Positions 6,727 to 15,432 of a DNA stretch of 21,046 nucleotides are shown piece by piece. A model generated the notes under the pieces. That model had not been told where the DNA came from, did not search any database, and saw only the letters and a program-made list of their open reading frames with translations. The position numbers and the translations under genes are program-made. Source of the DNA: RGIG5612 sp963599255 (GTDB lineage: Bacteria > Bacillota > Clostridia > Lachnospirales > Lachnospiraceae); NCBI GenBank assembly GCA_963599255.1, contig CAVBWS010000036.1, forward strand, positions 1 through 21,046, given 5' to 3'. Numbering within the stretch: the stretch's first letter is position 1; each line of letters begins with the position of its first letter.

Positions 6727-8970
6727 ATGTCAATGATTGAAAAGTATTCAAGTGGGGTGAAACTTGTAAACGGCAAGCCGGTTCCGGCGGAAAAGGACAC
6801 GGCAGCAAGAGAAAAGACCATGGCATATAGCATACTGCGTGCCCATGAAAAGAGAAAAAGCACAGACGGTCTGATGAGGATCAAATTCGATGCCATGATA
6901 TCACATGATATCACCTATGTCGGAATTATTCAGACGGCAAGAGCCAGCGGCATGAAGGAATTTCCTATTCCTTATGCGCTTACTAACTGCCACAACAGTT
7001 TATGCGCAGTGGGCGGAACAATAAATGAAGATGATCACGCATTTGGACTTTCAGCCGCACGCAAATACGGCGGTATCTATGTTCCGGCCAATCAGGCAGT
7101 TATCCATCAGTTTGCAAGAGAAAAACTGGCAGGCTGCGGTAAGATGATATTAGGCTCAGACTCCCATACAAGATATGGCTGCTACGGAACAATGGCAGTC
7201 GGTGAGGGCGGAGGAGAGCTTACCAAGCAGCTGCTCAATAACACCTGGGATATTGCAGAGCCTGAGGTAGTGCTGGTATACGTTGACGGCAAGGTGCCTC
7301 ACGGAATAGGACCACACGATGTCGCCATTGCATTAGTCGGTGCGACATTCCCGGACGGATTTGTGAAAAATAAAGTTATGGAGTTCGTAGGTCCCGGCAT
7401 TGCAGACCTCAGCATTGACTTCAGGATCGGCGTTGATGTTATGACAACGGAGACCAGCTGCTTAAGTTCTATTTGGACTACTGATGATGTTGTTAAGAAG
7501 TATTACGAGACGATCAAACGACCGGAGGATTATAAATCATTGGCTCCTGAGGATGGTGCATACTATGACAGCATGGTGACGATACATTTAGACGAGATGG
7601 AGTCTATGATAGCACTGCCGTTTCATCCTTCCAAGGCTTATACGGTTCATGAACTGCAGGCAGATCCTGAGAGGATTCTTAAGGAAATCGAAGACAGCTG
7701 CAATAAATCATTAAATGGCAAGGTTACCATGGACCTTCTGAGCTGTATCGGTAAGGACGGCAAGGTTCATTGCGATCAGGGCATTATCGCCGGATGTGCC
7801 GGAGGTATGTTTGAGAATATCTCTGAGGCAGCAGATATTTTGGATGGCAAGAGCATAGGAAACGGATATTTTGATCTGTCGGTTTATCCTTCCAGCATGC
7901 CTATTAACCTGGCAGTTACCGAAGACGGCATAGCAACTGAGCTGATGGAAGCCGGAGCTGTAATGAAGCCGTGTTTCTGCGGTCCGTGCTTTGGTGCGGG
8001 AGATACACCTGCCAATAATACATTGTCCATCAGACACACAACTCGTAATTTTGCTAACCGCGAGGGTTCTAAGCCGGGCAATGGTCAGATCGCAGCCGTA
8101 GCTCTTATGGATGCCAGATCCATCGCAGCAACAGCTGCCAATGGCGGTATTCTTACGGCAGCAACGGATATTGATTATAAGATTACTCCGAGAGAGTATG
8201 TATATGACGATAAGGTTTATGAGAAGCGCTGCTATTTCGGATTCGGACATGCGCTTCCAGATGAAGAGCTTCGCTTGGGACCGAATATTAAAGATTGGCC
8301 GAAGATGCCTAAGCCTGAGGACAATATGCTAGTTCAGCTCTGTGCAGTTATTCATGACGATGTAACCACAACGGATGAGCTCATTCCTTCCGGCGAGACC
8401 TCAAGCTATCGTTCTAATCCTATTGCGTTATCAGAATTTGCCTTGAGCAGACGCGTTCCTGATTATGTAGAGAGATCTAAGGTAACCAGAGGATATGAGG
8501 AAGCCAGAGAAGCAGGAAATGTAAGTGATGAAGTGGCAGATGTGCTGGCTCGGTTCGGGGCGTCAGCCGATAATACCACCATTGGTTCCTGTGTATTTGC
8601 TCATAAGCCGGGTGACGGCTCTGCAAGGGAGCAGGCAGCATCATGCCAGAAGGTGCTAGGCGGATTTGCCAATATCTGCTACGAATATGCTACCAAGAGA
8701 TACCGCTCTAATTGCCTGAACTGGGGCATAGTTCCGTTTACCATGGATAAGGATACCGAATTTAATTATCAGTCAGGTGACTGGATCTATATTCCGGGTG
8801 TTGTATCAGGCATACTAAGCGGCAGGGAGCAGTTTGATGCCAAGGTACTGAGTTCAGACGGAAGAGTTACTGATCTGAAGCTTACGGTGGCAGGACTTTC
8901 TGACGATGAGAAACGTATAGTTACAGAGGGATGCCTCATGAATTATTACGCAGCCGGATATGGCGCATGA
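6727..8970 (+). CDS. Aconitate hydratase (YbhJ-like aconitase-family protein)
   Basis: Aconitase converts citrate to isocitrate with a [4Fe-4S] cluster. This 747-residue protein has the aconitase fold. It shows GSDSHTRYG at 143-151, the first cluster cysteine C357 in IAGCAGG, and the C418/C421 pair in CGPC. The C-terminal swivel domain has GDGSAREQAA at 629-638 and RYRSN at 658-662, substrate-binding arginine regions. In motif detail and length it resembles E. coli YbhJ more than AcnA or AcnB, so annotation software may call it only 'hydratase'. All three cluster cysteines are present, and it lies between citrate synthase and isocitrate dehydrogenase, which supports true aconitase activity. 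GAAGGA precedes ATG 6727, although ATG 6733 is also possible. Confidence 0.85.
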   Translation: MSMIEKYSSGVKLVNGKPVPAEKDTAAREKTMAYSILRAHEKRKSTDGLMRIKFDAMISHDITYVGIIQTARASGMKEFPIPYALTNCHNSLCAVGGTINEDDHAFGLSAARKYGGIYVPANQAVIHQFAREKLAGCGKMILGSDSHTRYGCYGTMAVGEGGGELTKQLLNNTWDIAEPEVVLVYVDGKVPHGIGPHDVAIALVGATFPDGFVKNKVMEFVGPGIADLSIDFRIGVDVMTTETSCLSSIWTTDDVVKKYYETIKRPEDYKSLAPEDGAYYDSMVTIHLDEMESMIALPFHPSKAYTVHELQADPERILKEIEDSCNKSLNGKVTMDLLSCIGKDGKVHCDQGIIAGCAGGMFENISEAADILDGKSIGNGYFDLSVYPSSMPINLAVTEDGIATELMEAGAVMKPCFCGPCFGAGDTPANNTLSIRHTTRNFANREGSKPGNGQIAAVALMDARSIAATAANGGILTAATDIDYKITPREYVYDDKVYEKRCYFGFGHALPDEELRLGPNIKDWPKMPKPEDNMLVQLCAVIHDDVTTTDELIPSGETSSYRSNPIALSEFALSRRVPDYVERSKVTRGYEEAREAGNVSDEVADVLARFGASADNTTIGSCVFAHKPGDGSAREQAASCQKVLGGFANICYEYATKRYRSNCLNWGIVPFTMDKDTEFNYQSGDWIYIPGVVSGILSGREQFDAKVLSSDGRVTDLKLTVAGLSDDEKRIVTEGCLMNYYAAGYGA

Positions 8971-8985
8971 GCTCATTTCATCTGA

Positions 8986-9077
8986 CACCATGCCGTGAAC
9001 TCCGGCGTGCAGAACACTGCCGGAAATCAGCAGCGCTAATTGATTTCTCGAAGTGTCTGCGCCGTCCAGGCATGGTG
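8986..9077 (+). ncRNA. Long multi-part RNA hairpin between acn and icd
   Basis: CACCATGCC (8986-8994) pairs perfectly with GGCATGGTG (9069-9077). Inside it, GGC...GCAGA.CACT (9004-9018) pairs with AGTGTCTGCGCC (9052-9063) apart from small bulges. Inside that, GAAATCA (9023-9029) pairs with TGATTTC (9041-9047). Three nested stems at this spacing make a rod of about 92 bases. There is no T-tract. It could set the acn to icd mRNA ratio, be a processing site, or be a short mobile hairpin element. Confidence 0.6.
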
Positions 9078-9145
9078 CAGATCAAGGATTACCTCGTGCG
9101 CTGTTAACTGCAGCACATAATGATACATAATTGGAAGGATATATA

Positions 9146-10348
9146 ATGGATAAGATAAAGATGGCCACGCCTCTGGTGGAGATGGATGGCGATGAGATGA
9201 CCCGTATTCTGTGGCAGATGATTAAGGACAAATTGATTCTGCCATATGTGGATCTTAAGACGGAATATTATGATCTGGGTCTTCTTCATAGAAATGAAAC
9301 TAAGGATCAGGTAACGATTGACGCGGCAAATGCTGCTGTTAAGTACGGAGTTGCGGTTAAATGTGCAACCATCACGCCAAACCGTCAGCGTATGATTGAG
9401 TATCCTGAACTTACGGAGCAGTGGAAGAGCCCTAATGGCACGATCCGTTCTATCATGGATGGTACGGTTTTCAGGACGCCGATCGTTATTGACTCGATCA
9501 AGCCTGTTGTACGAAACTGGAAGAAGCCTATTACCGTAGCAAGACATGCCTACGGCGATGTGTACAAGGCGGTTGATATGAAAACAGAAGAACCGGGTGA
9601 ATGCACCATGACCTTCAAGGCTGAGAGCGGCAAGGAGACGACAATTCTGGTTCAGAAGGTTGATGGCCCTGCCATATTCCAGGGACAGCACAACAAATCC
9701 GCATCTATCAGATCCTTTGCCAAGGCATGTTTCCAGTATGCCATTGATCAGAAGCAGGATCTGTGGTTTTCAACTAAGGATACTATCTCAAAGATCTATG
9801 ACAGTGAGTTCAGAATGATCTTCGAGGAGGAATTTGAGCAAAATTATAAGGCAAAATTCGAAGAGCTGGGAATTACTTATTTCTATACTCTGATAGATGA
9901 TGCTGTCGCACGTGTGATCAGATCTGAAGGCGGATTTATCTGGGCCTGCAAGAACTATGACGGCGATGTTATGAGCGACATGATCTCCACAGCCTTTGGT
10001 TCATTGGCTATGATGACATCAGTGCTTGTAACACCGGATGGCAAGTTCGAATACGAGGCCGCTCACGGAACCGTAACCAAGCATTATTACAGATATCTGA
10101 AGGGCGAGAAGACCAGCACTAATCCTATGGCTACAATATTTGCATGGAGCGGCGCATTAAGAAAGAGAGGCGAGCTGGATAACCTGCCTGAACTTATGAC
10201 ATTTGCCGATAAACTTGAGGCAGCATGCTTTAAGACTCTGAAGGATGGGATTATGACAGGAGACCTGGCCGCTCTTGCAGATCCGGGAGTATGCCGATTC
10301 AAGGCTACAAGCGAGGAATTTCTTGATGCCATCGCAGAAAGGATATAG
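9146..10348 (+). CDS. icd: NADP-dependent isocitrate dehydrogenase (eukaryote-like type)
   Basis: This 400-residue enzyme oxidises isocitrate to 2-oxoglutarate and CO2. It is of the eukaryote-like homodimeric class and not the E. coli class. It shows VEMDGDEMTR near 11-20, TPNRQR near 78-83, the substrate loop WKSPNGTIR at 93-101, R110 in GTVFR, and R132 in ARHAYGD, which aligns with the R132 known from human IDH1. The cofactor region AAHGTVTKHYYR and KTSTNPMATIFAW suits NADP. ATG 9146 follows GGAAGGA by six bases; a longer reading from TTG 9131 would overlap that ribosome site. It completes the route to 2-oxoglutarate and ends two bases before mobB. Confidence 0.95.
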   Translation: MDKIKMATPLVEMDGDEMTRILWQMIKDKLILPYVDLKTEYYDLGLLHRNETKDQVTIDAANAAVKYGVAVKCATITPNRQRMIEYPELTEQWKSPNGTIRSIMDGTVFRTPIVIDSIKPVVRNWKKPITVARHAYGDVYKAVDMKTEEPGECTMTFKAESGKETTILVQKVDGPAIFQGQHNKSASIRSFAKACFQYAIDQKQDLWFSTKDTISKIYDSEFRMIFEEEFEQNYKAKFEELGITYFYTLIDDAVARVIRSEGGFIWACKNYDGDVMSDMISTAFGSLAMMTSVLVTPDGKFEYEAAHGTVTKHYYRYLKGEKTSTNPMATIFAWSGALRKRGELDNLPELMTFADKLEAACFKTLKDGIMTGDLAALADPGVCRFKATSEEFLDAIAERI

Positions 10349-10350
10349 AG

Positions 10351-10878
10351 ATGTCCTCGAATATTCCGGCTGTTGCCTTCAGTGCATGGTCAGGAACGGG
10401 CAAAACCACGATAATAGAGTGCCTGGTGAGACGATTCAAGCAAATGGGTATCAGAACCGCAGTTATCAAGCATGATGCTCATGATTTCGAGATTGACAGG
10501 AAGGGCAAGGACTCATGGAGATTTTCAGAGGCAGGAGCCGATATGGTGATACTGTCATCTGAGATGAAGACTGTGATCATGGAGCAGCGGCATCTGGAAT
10601 TAGAAGAGCTGATGTCAGCTGTCCATGATGTTGATATTATCCTTGTGGAAGGATATAATGACCACATACTTCCGAGGATAGGAATCAGCCGTGCAGCAAC
10701 AGGTAAGGGATTCAGGCTGCCTGTCAGCGAATATGCTGCAGTAATAACGGATGAGGAGACTGCCCCTGACAGCAGTGAAGGAGTCAGCATTGCCCGACAT
10801 TCTGTTCCGGTATTCACGCCGGATGACATAGACGGCATTGCAGAATTTATCAGAGCCAGGTTTATTAAAACAAAATAG
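10351..10878 (+). CDS. mobB: Molybdopterin-guanine dinucleotide biosynthesis protein B
   Basis: MobB is a small GTP-binding protein that assists in making the guanine dinucleotide form of the molybdenum cofactor. The 175-residue protein has the P-loop SGTGKTT at 14-20, followed by the MobB-typical IKHDAHDFEIDRKGKDSWR at 39-57, and DIILVEGYND at 95-104. Length is normal. It starts two bases after the icd stop, with AAAGGA inside the end of icd, so the two are translated from one message. No MobA, MoeA or molybdenum enzyme gene lies in the window, so its placement in a citrate-to-2-oxoglutarate operon is unexplained. A strong terminator follows it. Confidence 0.9.
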   Translation: MSSNIPAVAFSAWSGTGKTTIIECLVRRFKQMGIRTAVIKHDAHDFEIDRKGKDSWRFSEAGADMVILSSEMKTVIMEQRHLELEELMSAVHDVDIILVEGYNDHILPRIGISRAATGKGFRLPVSEYAAVITDEETAPDSSEGVSIARHSVPVFTPDDIDGIAEFIRARFIKTK

Positions 10879-10890
10879 CTAATTTATAAG

Positions 10891-10953
10891 ACCGTCAGGC
10901 GGCGCAGCACTAGGACTTGGATTGAAGTGCGGCGTTGCCTGACGGTTGTTTTT
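10891..10953 (+). terminator. Terminator after mobB
   Basis: ACCGTCAGGC (10891-10900) pairs with GCCTGACGGT (10937-10946). Inner pairing includes GCACT (10907-10911) with AGTGC (10926-10930). The tail is TGTTTTTG. This long, G/C-rich stem should end the citrate operon message. Confidence 0.85.
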
Positions 10954-11019
10954 GACTTAAGTGTTACTTGGGGCACATGCCTGGCAGACATTAACATAGA
11001 GGGATTTTACATACAAGTT

Positions 11020-11668
11020 ATGAAATATAAATTGATCATTTTCGATATGGACGGAACCATATTAGATACGCTGACAGATCTTGCTGACGGAGTTAATTAT
11101 GCACTTGCCAGAACAGGACATGAACTAAAGTCCTATGAACAGGTGCGTGGTTATCTGGGGAATGGAATTCAGAAGACAATAGAGCGCAGCCTTCCGCCCG
11201 GTACAGATGAACATGAACAAGCCAGAGTCCTAGGATTTTTCAGGGAATATTATAGTATTCACTGCTCCGATCACACCAGGGCATATAAGGGAATAACCGA
11301 AGAGCTGCGATTGCTTAAGAACATGGGATATAAACTGGCAGTGGTATCAAATAAATCTGATGAAGCTGTTAAGGTTTTATGTAAGCAGTATTTTGATGGG
11401 ATATTTGATATGTCAGCAGGCTCAAGAGACGGCATACGCAGGAAGCCATGCCCGGATTCTGTTATTATGGTGATGCAGAAACTGGAAGAAAAATTGCGAT
11501 GCAGCAATTTATGTCGGCGATTCAGAGGTCGATATTCAGACAGCAGCCAATGCGAAGATCAGATGTATTAGCGTTGACTGGGGCTTCAGGAACAGATCTC
11601 AATTAGTCGAAGCAGGAGCAACGGTAATCATATCGGATCCGGCACAGATTACAGAGTTAGTGAGATGA
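11020..11668 (+). pseudogene. gph: HAD phosphatase (phosphoglycolate phosphatase-like), frameshifted
   Basis: From ATG 11020 the protein begins MKYKLIIFDMDGTILDT, the HAD motif I with nucleophile and acid D10 and D12. It continues through a VSNKSD motif II and the motif III lysine in RKPCPDS. Translation in this frame then ends at 11571 in a stretch unlike the family. Dropping one A from the run at 11489-11493 restores a perfect HAD end: EENCDAAIYVGDSEVDIQ, the acidic motif IV, running to TGA 11666-11668. The restored length of 215 residues is normal for the family. Without the repair the protein lacks motif IV and should be inactive. It may be a real mutation, phase variation in an A-run, or a sequencing error. 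Such enzymes remove phosphate from 2-phosphoglycolate. Confidence 0.85.
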
Positions 11669-11726
11669 TATAAAATCTTGCTTTGCCAGGAAAACCGCAG
11701 ATGCAAAAAGAAATGAGGCGCGTTGA

Positions 11727-12491
11727 ATGAGTGATACACTGAGTTTAGTATTGTCAGTTTTCTTAATTTTTATAAGTTCTATATTGGCTGCTGGCATAAT
11801 CTTCGCACTTTATAATTTCTGCGTGTCAATCAGCGATAAAGAAGCATTAAAAAATGAGAATATTATCCTGAGAAGTCAGATGGATATATACGAGTACAAA
11901 ATCAAGAATGACATACAGAGAGAGCAGCTGCTCAAAACGATGCGACATGATATGAAGCATCATGTAAGGGAGTTATATCACTATATCGAGACAGGGAACA
12001 ACCGGGAAGCTTTGAAATACCTCGATACCATAGGACTGCAGCTGCAGCATGCCACAGGCAAGATCAATACAGGTGTAAGTGCTGTTGACGGAGTTCTGGA
12101 TTATATGGCGACCAGGGCAGAGCAGCTTGGAATAAAGGTATCGGCACATCTGACCATTCCGGAGACTCTTAATGTATCTTCATACGATATGAATGTAATA
12201 TTGGGCAATCTCATGCAGAACGCCATCGAGGCAGCTGAAAAATGTCAAAATGGCGAAATCCTTATTCATATCAGATATGATCACGGCTGCTTATTTATCA
12301 CACTGAAGAATTCATACAGCGGTAAAACTTCTATTAAAGACGGCAAATACATCTCGACCAAAAGAAATGCCGATGACCATGGCCTGGGACTAAAAAGCGT
12401 CAGCACAGCCGTAAAAAGATACAACGGAAAATTCAAGATAACAGAGGAAGGCGGAATGTTTATAGTAGATATAGCAATTGCTGTAGAGTAA
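11727..12491 (+). CDS. Sensor histidine kinase, GHKL/AgrC-like, short sensor
   Basis: The 254-residue protein has a single hydrophobic membrane segment (about residues 4-34) and a short coiled linker (about 38-70). The H-box RHDMKHHV has the likely phosphorylated histidine H74. A GHKL ATPase domain follows, with N165 in NLMQNAIEAAE and the G-box HGLGLKS near 219-225. AgrC-type kinases usually carry five to seven membrane helices before this part; here nearly all of that is missing. A LytTR regulator, the normal partner of this kinase type, lies about 3.6 kb downstream after an ABC transporter. The start is ATG 11727, with GAGG eight bases upstream. It may be read from the upstream gph promoter. 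A very strong terminator follows. A role as an intramembrane sensor coupled to the transporter is inference. Confidence 0.85.
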   Translation: MSDTLSLVLSVFLIFISSILAAGIIFALYNFCVSISDKEALKNENIILRSQMDIYEYKIKNDIQREQLLKTMRHDMKHHVRELYHYIETGNNREALKYLDTIGLQLQHATGKINTGVSAVDGVLDYMATRAEQLGIKVSAHLTIPETLNVSSYDMNVILGNLMQNAIEAAEKCQNGEILIHIRYDHGCLFITLKNSYSGKTSIKDGKYISTKRNADDHGLGLKSVSTAVKRYNGKFKITEEGGMFIVDIAIAVE

Positions 12492-12537
12492 ATTGAAAAT
12501 CCGGCTATTGTAATAATACACGGAAGATAGTTTTAAC

Positions 12538-12595
12538 CAATGTCTGTATAGATATATGAGCATAAGCGCATATTTATGTAGGCATTGTTTTTTTT
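12538..12595 (+). terminator. Strong terminator after the kinase gene
   Basis: CAATGTCTGTATAGATAT (12538-12555) pairs along its full 18 bases with ATATTTATGTAGGCATTG (12570-12587), using several G-U pairs. Eight T residues follow. It separates the kinase message from the ABC transporter genes. Confidence 0.85.
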
Positions 12596-12670
12596 ATATG
12601 CAAATTTTGACATTTTTAGCCCTAATTTTAACAGGTTAGTAATTTGAATGAAAATGCGTGATATAAAGAA

Positions 12671-12708
12671 AATGACGTCATTACATATTCTGCAAACGGT
12701 GCAAACGA
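12671..12708. promoter_or_regulatory. Palindrome and tandem repeat upstream of the permease
   Basis: AATGACGTCATT (12671-12682) is a perfect 12-bp palindrome. Nine bases later comes a tandem pair, TGCAAACGG and TGCAAACGA (12691-12708). Read on the other strand the pair gives CCGTTTGCA and TCGTTTGCA. Each holds the GTT core seen in LytTR-type sites, although the usual spacing between LytTR repeats is longer. They sit 30-65 bases upstream of the proposed promoter, where an activator would bind. Confidence 0.4.
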
Positions 12709-12734
12709 CATACATACCTTGAGACATGGGACAG

Positions 12735-12763
12735 TGTGGCAAATAAATTGCGTAAGATATAAC
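12735..12763 (+). promoter_or_regulatory. Possible promoter of the permease-ATPase-regulator unit
   Basis: A good -10 TATAAC (12758-12763) is paired at 17 bases with a poor -35, TGTGGC (12735-12740). A weak -35 is typical of activator-dependent promoters, which would fit control by the LytTR regulator of the same unit. The rest of 12596-12813 has no gene that I can support. Confidence 0.4.
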
Positions 12764-12813
12764 AATCAAAAAGCAGTACAACTGACATATCATAAGGAAG
12801 GAGATGCAGGACT

Positions 12814-15432
12814 ATGAATCATTTTTACTGGACTTTGTTAAAAAGCATGACGAAGAGAAACGGTAATACATATCTGATTGCGGCTTGTGTTGCTGTTTTT
12901 ATCTCATTTCCTACCGTATTAGGCAGTGTTTCTGCCAGTTTCTTCAATGAAATAAAAATTCTCAGAGCCAGAACATATGGTGGTTTTGATTATATATATT
13001 TTGACAATTCGGATATCGATTATGATGGAAGTTTTTTATTTACTGCGTCGCAGATTGATAAAAAATATTATTTTTCTGACCAGATATATGGAGCTATGTA
13101 CATCGTAGATACAATATATCTGCAGGAACAGATTTTTTGTATCGGATATTGTGATGGTAACGGCGTTGAGATGAGCCATATCGAGCCCGAGGAGGGCCGG
13201 TTTCCTGAAAAAATCGGTGAGATTGCCCTAACGAGAGAATTGGCAGACAGCATGGAAAAACCAATTAACGTTGGAGATGAGATCGTAATAAATGACAGAA
13301 ACTACACCGTGTGCGGGATCATTATGAATTATGGCAGACTGTGGCCTAAGGGAATTCGTCAAATACAGTCAGGCATAGATTTTGTGGATGCCTTTGTCAG
13401 TCTGGAAGAGGCTGAAAATATATATGCGGACAGAAATTATATAACACGTGCAGCGATGGTGGGACAGAGTAATACGTACGTGATCTCCGGTGATGGCGAA
13501 AACTGGATAACAAATGACAATTGGTATCGCGGGCATGAACAAGACAGACACTATTATGCTTCAGAGATATTTGAAATAATTTCTTGTACTTCCTGTGGCT
13601 TGCTGATCGTAAGTGTTCTGTACCTATCTATCAGGAAAACGAAAAGAAGATATCAGACATTTTGGATGTTGGGATTGGACAAGAAGCAAATGGCTATAAC
13701 ATACGGTCTGGAACTTTTTATTTACAGCATGTTAGGCGGCATCTGCGGAATTGTTGTCAGCGTCTTAAGCAACAAGGCATCAACCGCAGCGATGGCAGGA
13801 GTACTGGGAAGAACGTTCCCTGTTTCGGTTGACTATTGGGCTTATGTAAAAGTACTATTTTATGCTTTGCTCATTCTAGAGATATTCGGCAATGTGATTT
13901 TTTGGTGTAGCGATATCGGAAGGTTTATTCCTCGGAGATTACATAGAGCACGAAAAAACACACTTACCAGATTATCATTTGTGGAATTCAGGAATGTTCC
14001 ATTGTCTTTTCTGATGATGATAATAGTGCTGTCATTCTCGGCAGCATTTTATAACTATATACAAGAATTTGTTAATGATTACGAGACAAAATCAGCTTAT
14101 GTAAGCGGTTATGCAGGTCAGATGACGAAAAATTACGATTATGAATTGTTGGCATCCGCGCTGAATACACCATACAGAATGGATAATGCTGTATGCGAAG
14201 TGAAAACATATGAAAAGAAGGGTATAGATGACTCGGATTCTGAGCTTCTTATGAGTATAGATGGAGTCAATCAGATAAAAAAATACAAGGCATCGGATAA
14301 ATTACTGATACTCAAGAATCCCGAGATTATGAATGACTATATTGATATGGCAGATAATATAATGGATGGTAAGTACGATATCAATGAGATTTTTGGCGAT
14401 ATTTACAGTGCAGGGCATAAAAAACTATATGAAATGATGGGATACGAAGAAAATGGGATAATACAGACGTTGATGAATGCATATCCGGAGGACGATGTTT
14501 TACGTTTTACTAGTTATGTTGTGGAGGGCGAGATCAATCTGGAAAAGCTGAATGCAGGTGAAGAAGTGATACTGGTTGTGCCTACATTAACCTATAGGGA
14601 GGAAATTCACAATGGACGCACGACTTATATTTTGCACTTTGGAAATACGAATAGAGAAGGCGTAACTGCAAATGATGAGTTATTTCATGTTGGAGATATC
14701 ATAACATTATCTGAGTGTACTTCGGATGAAATGATCAACGCATTTGTAAATGAGCAATATATTAATGAACATATGCGCCGCAGAGATATTTCTGTGAAGA
14801 TAGGAGCAATTATCAGGGATCTTGTTGGATGGTTTGATAATAATTATCCTTCACTGTTACCATTTACAAACCCATATCAATTCATAACAACCAACGAAGG
14901 TTTTGATCAGTTGGGACTGGATGCGTTATATACCAGAATAAGAATATACACGGATGGGACAGGAGGCTCGGATCAGCTAACTGGAGAACTGATGAAATAT
15001 CAGGCAGAATACCCTATATTTAAATTATATAATGCTTCAGATCAATTATTAGATTATAGAGAGTTGAATATGCTGGTCGCTATTCTATCCAGGCTGCTGT
15101 CTGTATTTGTAATGTGCTCGGGTCTGATAACATTTGTGATACAGCTGATCACAAAAACAAGACAAAACAAAGTCCATTATAAAATTTACAGAATGAATGG
15201 TTTTACAAAAGTAGAGATCACAGCAGTATTTGTAATTCAACTATTCTTTGTGATAGCAGGCGCCGCGCTGCTCATATATCCGATGTCACATATATTACCT
15301 GACATTGTTGTCACCAACGAATTAATTACGAGGATTGAGACGGTTGCAATATTCTTCGCACTGGCATTTGCACTTGGGCTTATAAGCGAGTTGATAGTTG
15401 AGAAGGGGGCATTGTATGAATCAGATAATTAA
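12814..15432 (+). CDS. FtsX/MacB-type ABC transporter permease, large
   Basis: The 872-residue membrane protein has an FtsX-type layout: eight predicted membrane helices and two large outside domains. The helices lie at about residues 20-43, 252-272, 296-318, 343-364, 397-416, 752-777, 805-828 and 843-866. The outside domains span about 44-250 and 417-750. It forms one unit with the ABC ATPase, which overlaps its end by 17 bases. GGAAGGAG lies 10 bases before ATG 12814. Permeases of this class do not usually transport bulk nutrients. Known members move peptides or lipids, act in peptide-antibiotic resistance, or transmit a mechanical signal. The substrate cannot be read from the sequence. Linkage to LytTR signalling genes suggests a role with peptides or antimicrobial stress. 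Confidence 0.88.
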   Translation: MNHFYWTLLKSMTKRNGNTYLIAACVAVFISFPTVLGSVSASFFNEIKILRARTYGGFDYIYFDNSDIDYDGSFLFTASQIDKKYYFSDQIYGAMYIVDTIYLQEQIFCIGYCDGNGVEMSHIEPEEGRFPEKIGEIALTRELADSMEKPINVGDEIVINDRNYTVCGIIMNYGRLWPKGIRQIQSGIDFVDAFVSLEEAENIYADRNYITRAAMVGQSNTYVISGDGENWITNDNWYRGHEQDRHYYASEIFEIISCTSCGLLIVSVLYLSIRKTKRRYQTFWMLGLDKKQMAITYGLELFIYSMLGGICGIVVSVLSNKASTAAMAGVLGRTFPVSVDYWAYVKVLFYALLILEIFGNVIFWCSDIGRFIPRRLHRARKNTLTRLSFVEFRNVPLSFLMMIIVLSFSAAFYNYIQEFVNDYETKSAYVSGYAGQMTKNYDYELLASALNTPYRMDNAVCEVKTYEKKGIDDSDSELLMSIDGVNQIKKYKASDKLLILKNPEIMNDYIDMADNIMDGKYDINEIFGDIYSAGHKKLYEMMGYEENGIIQTLMNAYPEDDVLRFTSYVVEGEINLEKLNAGEEVILVVPTLTYREEIHNGRTTYILHFGNTNREGVTANDELFHVGDIITLSECTSDEMINAFVNEQYINEHMRRRDISVKIGAIIRDLVGWFDNNYPSLLPFTNPYQFITTNEGFDQLGLDALYTRIRIYTDGTGGSDQLTGELMKYQAEYPIFKLYNASDQLLDYRELNMLVAILSRLLSVFVMCSGLITFVIQLITKTRQNKVHYKIYRMNGFTKVEITAVFVIQLFFVIAGAALLIYPMSHILPDIVVTNELITRIETVAIFFALAFALGLISELIVEKGALYESDN

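Noticed and set aside
7711..8250. A 179-codon minus-strand frame
   Set aside because: Antisense to the aconitase gene with cysteine/serine-rich, non-domain translation.
9104..9691. A 195-codon minus-strand frame
   Set aside because: Runs opposite icd, whose family is certain; no ribosome site or recognisable domain.
12607..12635. TTGACA at 12607-12612 as the permease promoter
   Set aside because: No -10 box is found at 16-18 bases; the TATAAC at 12758 is a better candidate.
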